A stretch of 13,429 bases of DNA from JAJDGF01 sp031549325. GTDB lineage: Bacteria > Bacillota > Clostridia > Christensenellales > Aristaeellaceae. Position numbers and translations under genes: made by a program. The notes below the pieces were generated by a model that saw only the letters and a list, made by a program, of their open reading frames with translations, made no database searches and was not told the origin of the DNA. The stretch covers positions 1 to 13,429 of the forward strand of contig JAVBQA010000103.1 of NCBI GenBank assembly GCA_031549325.1, in the 5' to 3' direction. Positions 12,748-13,429 of this stretch are shown piece by piece (the stretch's first letter is position 1; each line of letters opens with the position of its first letter).

Positions 12748-13429
12748 TGCGTTCCGCGAAAAAGAAGGTTTTCTGGGGCTTTGTTTATCTGCTCTGCCTC
12801 TTGTTTATCGCCTTCGCGCTGCTTCCGTATTTTTGGATACTCTCTACCTCCCTGAAAACGGAGTCGGCGACATACGCCAAAATCCCCAGCTTTATCCCGA
12901 ATCCCGTGACATTCGCCAACTACGACCAGATATTCCACGATAGGAATATTCTGTCATACTTCAAAAACACCATCGTCATCGCGCTGCTCTCTACTGGGAT
13001 ATCCGTCGTCGTGGCCGTGTTCGGTGCCTATGGGTTTTCCCGCTTCCGGTTTCCGGGCCGCACGCCCTTGTTGTTTTCCATCTTGTTTACGCGCGTGTTG
13101 CCCCGCGTCTCTCTGCTGGTTCCTTTTTACGTGATTCTCTCAAAGCTCAGCCTGATCAACACGTATCAGGGCATTATTCTTGTGTATCTGATCATCGGGA
13201 TGCCGGTCACGATCTGGCTTCTCAAAGGGTACATTGACGCCCTCCCCTATGAGGTGGAGGAAGCCGCCGTGGTGGATGGCTGCAATCCCATGCAGGTTCT
13301 CTTCCGAATCGTGATCCCGATGGTCGCGCCCGCCATCGCTTCCATCGCGATGTTTGCCTTCATTCTGGCGTGGAATGAATTTCTCTTTCCCTTGCTCATT
13401 GCCAAGGATTCCTCGACCCGGCCCATATC
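12744..13429 (+). CDS. Carbohydrate ABC transporter permease, MalG-type, importer 2 (3' end missing)
   Basis: The first 228 residues of a MalG-type inner-membrane permease; the rest is beyond the window. It starts at ATG 12744, overlapping the previous stop by four bases, with AGGGGG 5 bases upstream; a second ATG follows at once. The N-terminal helix (about 9-33) ends ALLPYFWILSTSLK, the family opening. FGAYGFSRFRFPGR (93-106) and the EAA loop at about 172-196 (EEAAVVDGCNPMQVLFRIVIP) are clear, followed by FILAWNEFLFPLL. About 50 residues should be missing compared with family length. No ATPase gene has appeared so far in this operon; one could lie beyond the edge. Confidence 0.93.
   Translation, partial: MMRSAKKKVFWGFVYLLCLLFIAFALLPYFWILSTSLKTESATYAKIPSFIPNPVTFANYDQIFHDRNILSYFKNTIVIALLSTGISVVVAVFGAYGFSRFRFPGRTPLLFSILFTRVLPRVSLLVPFYVILSKLSLINTYQGIILVYLIIGMPVTIWLLKGYIDALPYEVEEAAVVDGCNPMQVLFRIVIPMVAPAIASIAMFAFILAWNEFLFPLLIAKDSSTRPI

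Noticed and set aside
1..13429. Mobile element, CRISPR array, prophage or defence system
   Set aside because: No transposase, integrase, regularly spaced repeats or defence-type protein was found anywhere in the window.

Overview
The window looks like chromosomal DNA from a moderately GC-rich Gram-positive-type bacterium, most likely an anaerobic member of the Bacillota/Clostridia. The reasons are strong AGGAGG-type ribosome binding sites, TTGACA/TATAAT promoters with 17-base spacers, GTG and TTG starts, CcpA/LacI-type operators with an ATCGAT centre, and carbohydrate ABC importers with no ATPase gene of their own. Both solute-binding proteins have plain signal peptides with no lipobox cysteine, which I associate with some uncultured Clostridia (Christensenellales-like). 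That placement is an inference. I see no mobile element, CRISPR array, tRNA or rRNA.

Layout. (1) 1-478: the start of an unrecognised minus-strand gene at the left edge, then a non-coding stretch with a strong plus-oriented hairpin terminator. (2) 479-5444, minus strand: a sugar-import and catabolism operon. Read 5' to 3' it holds a MalF-type permease, a MalG-type permease, a solute-binding protein, a hydroxypyruvate-isomerase-family TIM-barrel enzyme and a second TIM-barrel-like protein of unknown function. (3) 5445-5704: a divergent control region with a perfect-consensus promoter for that operon, a LacI/CcpA-type operator over its start point and a promoter for the divergent regulator. (4) 5705-6748, plus: LacI-family regulator 1. 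(5) 6801-10293, minus: a second gene set, 5' to 3' VOC-fold protein, VOC-fold protein, short-chain dehydrogenase, VOC-fold protein, then LacI-family regulator 2, which also has its own candidate promoter. (6) 10294-10514: a second AT-rich divergent control region with two promoters and a perfect match to the cre consensus. (7) 10515-13429, plus: a second ABC importer (solute-binding protein, MalF-type permease, MalG-type permease cut by the window edge).

Together the genes read as a carbohydrate-utilisation island: two importers, two LacI-type regulators, and two sets of small enzymes. The substrate cannot be read from the sequence. The most unusual part is the set of three VOC-fold proteins interleaved with a short-chain dehydrogenase, in which one VOC member has lost both metal-binding histidines that its close paralogue two genes away keeps. 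I know of no described pathway with this gene set. The shared operator-type sites upstream of both the first importer and the VOC/SDR set suggest they are controlled together, by a local LacI regulator or by CcpA.
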